Shown here piece after piece: positions 14,767 to 16,098 of a stretch of 16,098 bases of DNA. Below the pieces are notes generated by a model. The model was not told the DNA's origin. It saw nothing but the letters and a program-made list of their open reading frames with translations, and did no database searches. Location: the NCBI GenBank assembly GCA_964511405.1, contig CAZEFK010000171.1, positions 1 through 16,098 of the forward strand. Direction: 5' to 3'. This DNA comes from CAZEFK01 sp964511405. Lineage in GTDB: Bacteria; Pseudomonadota; Alphaproteobacteria; Elsterales; Elsteraceae. The position numbers were made by a program, and so were the translations under genes. Every line of letters begins with the position of its first letter. The first letter of the stretch is position 1.

Positions 14767-15933
14767 CTATCGCCGGACCAGGTCGAGCGCGGCATCGGAC
14801 ATCGGCTCCGCGCCCCGCTCGCCGACGATCGAGCTGCGGGCGAGGCTCATGGCCAGGCCCTTGGTGTCATCGAAGATCACCATGTGGATGAAGAACACGT
14901 TGCCCGGCTGCGCGACATAGGGGTTGCCATGGTAGAACATCGGCCAGTCCATCCAATTCGGCGCAAAAGTCGTCCCCAGGCTGTAGCCGCAGGCGTTGAG
15001 CCGGTGTGTCTGATGTCCGGCACGGTCCATGACCGCGGCGTGGGCGTCGAAGACCTCGCCGATCGGGCGTCCGGGCTTGAGCGCCGCCTCGGACGCGTGG
15101 AGCGCCTCGACGCAGATCTTGTGCATCTCGATCAGCGCCGGATCGGCGCGGCCGATGACGATCGTGCGCATCAGGCAGGCATGGTAGTGCCGATAGACCC
15201 CGGCGAACTCCAGCGTCAGCAGATCGTCCGGGGAGAGCCGCCGGCGGCCCGTGAAGTAGCGGCACATCAGGGCGCCGGGTCCGGAGCCGATGATGAACTC
15301 GTTGGCCGGATCGTCGCCGCCGCCGCGGAAGATGGCGCCCTGCATCTCGGCCAGGATGTCGCCCTCGAAGGCGCCGGGCCCGGCCGTCCGCGCGGCCGCC
15401 GCCAGAGCGTCGTCGGCCAGCGCGGCGGCGCGCCGGACATAGCTTAGCTCTGCCGGGCTCTTGACGACGCGCAGCCGGCTGACCAGGTCCGACGCGTCGG
15501 CGAGCCGGCACCAGCCGTCCAGCGCAGCCTGCAGCCGCCGGCCGTTGAACGCGGTCAGGCCATAGGCGTCCCACTCGACGCCGAGGGTTTTGCCGCCGAG
15601 GCCGCGCTCATCGAGGATGGCCTTCAACGCTTCGGCCGGGTTGGCGCCGTCGCGGTCGACCCAGATCCGGACATCGTCGACGACCGAGGTGAAGCGCGCC
15701 TGCAGCTTGTCGGCCGACCGGGTCAGGATGACCAGGCGCCCCTCGGCATCGAGCACCAGGCACTGGAAATGGACGTAGCCGAAGGTGTCGTAGCCGGTCA
15801 GGTAATACATGCTCTCCTGCCGGAAGATCAGCAGGGCCGCCAGGCCGCGGCGGTCCATCTCGCGGATCGCCAGGGCCTGACGCCGGGCGAACTCGTCACG
15901 GGAAAAGTGGATGTTCTGGGCGTCGAGCGTCAT
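14767..15933 (-). CDS. M24-fold (creatinase/DoeA-like) protein lacking peptidase metal ligands
   Basis: This encodes 388 residues from ATG at 15933, with GAGGG eight bases upstream. An in-frame TTG at 15948 would add five residues but would place the ribosome site inside the gene. Residues 11-150 are the creatinase amino-terminal domain (MYYLTGYDTFGYVHFQCLVL, 42-61). Residues 158-388 are the pita-bread domain (VVKSPAELSYVRRAAALAD, 157-175). The two metal-binding aspartates of prolidases align with E242 and C253 in LEFAGVYRHYHACLMRT (241-257). The GHG histidine region reads CGYSLG (315-320), and the later PG-EP region is PGNVFFIHM (343-351). This pattern is like creatinase and ectoine hydrolase (DoeA/EutD) relatives, which cleave C-N bonds of small molecules without the dinuclear metal site. 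No ectoine or creatine genes are nearby. Cytoplasmic. Confidence 0.85.
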   Translation of the reverse strand: MTLDAQNIHFSRDEFARRQALAIREMDRRGLAALLIFRQESMYYLTGYDTFGYVHFQCLVLDAEGRLVILTRSADKLQARFTSVVDDVRIWVDRDGANPAEALKAILDERGLGGKTLGVEWDAYGLTAFNGRRLQAALDGWCRLADASDLVSRLRVVKSPAELSYVRRAAALADDALAAAARTAGPGAFEGDILAEMQGAIFRGGGDDPANEFIIGSGPGALMCRYFTGRRRLSPDDLLTLEFAGVYRHYHACLMRTIVIGRADPALIEMHKICVEALHASEAALKPGRPIGEVFDAHAAVMDRAGHQTHRLNACGYSLGTTFAPNWMDWPMFYHGNPYVAQPGNVFFIHMVIFDDTKGLAMSLARSSIVGERGAEPMSDAALDLVRR

Positions 15934-16098
15934 CGGGCAGACCCTCAATCAGGCAGTTCGGCGAAGGCGCGGACAGCTCACTGCGGCACGACCGAAGGCT
16001 AGCAAGTGCAGGGGACCGGGGCGATAGCCGCAATCTGTGATCAGTTAGAGCCGATCCCAAAAGGTCTTGAATCGGATCAATATGTTGTGATTCGGTGC
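15934..16098. promoter_or_regulatory. Upstream region of the M24 gene with an FNR/FixK-like palindrome
   Basis: These 165 bases hold no convincing gene. The last 80 are clearly AT-richer than the rest of the window. TTGAATCGGATCAA at 16067-16080 differs by one base from the FNR/FixK-type consensus TTGAT-N4-ATCAA. It lies about 134 bases ahead of the M24 start and could equally serve a gene beyond the right edge. No confident -35/-10 pair was found. Confidence 0.25.

Overview
The window is very GC-rich, with codon third positions almost always G or C. Its gene content (a TPR/GT41 glycosyltransferase of the type common in Rhodospirillales, a thu-type sugar operon, a DoeA/creatinase-like M24 protein) suggests an alphaproteobacterial chromosome, perhaps from the Rhodospirillales. 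This assignment is inference from gene content. No rRNA, tRNA, CRISPR array or intact transposase was seen.

Layout. Positions 1-2539 hold the 3' part of a large TPR - GT41 (O-GlcNAc-transferase/SPINDLY-like) - TPR protein that enters from the left edge. Positions 2540-2978 form a scar-like intergenic region. It contains a 20-codon tail of a minus-strand gene, a cluster of five same-direction and one inverted GGTGACA repeats resembling a relic of an insertion-sequence end, and a 9-bp inverted repeat ahead of a small YcxB-like membrane protein gene (2979-3545). Convergent to it are a secreted LprI-like protein (3639-4598) and a cupin (4663-5073), both on the minus strand. Divergent from the cupin is an AraC-family regulator (5136-5942), followed by a GNAT acetyltransferase (6051-6725). 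A degenerate ~50-bp sequence occurs in opposite orientations at the start of the AraC gene and just after its stop, which is also upstream of the acetyltransferase.

Positions 6757-13045 hold one minus-strand operon, read from right to left: substrate-binding protein, two permeases, ATPase, ThuA-like protein, Gfo/Idh/MocA oxidoreductase, and possibly an unrecognised 48-residue protein at its end. A LacI-family regulator (13243-14274) is divergent. The content and order match the thuEFGKAB trehalose/maltose/sucrose uptake and catabolism operon of Sinorhizobium and Agrobacterium, with the LacI gene in the role of thuR. A perfect palindrome AAAGCGCTTT lies at the predicted transcription start of the operon, and a near copy lies just ahead of the regulator gene. 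This fits a repressor controlling both the operon and itself.

Positions 14279-15933 hold, on the minus strand, an M24-fold protein that has lost the metal ligands of the peptidases, followed by a GNAT acetyltransferase gene broken by a one-base frameshift. The right edge (15934-16098) is a non-coding, AT-richer upstream region with one FNR/FixK-like palindrome.

The strongest leads for something undescribed are the inverted repeat bracketing the AraC gene, the 48-residue protein after the thu-like operon, and the TPR-GT41-TPR enzyme with an altered catalytic-site lysine. No wholly new multi-gene system is evident.
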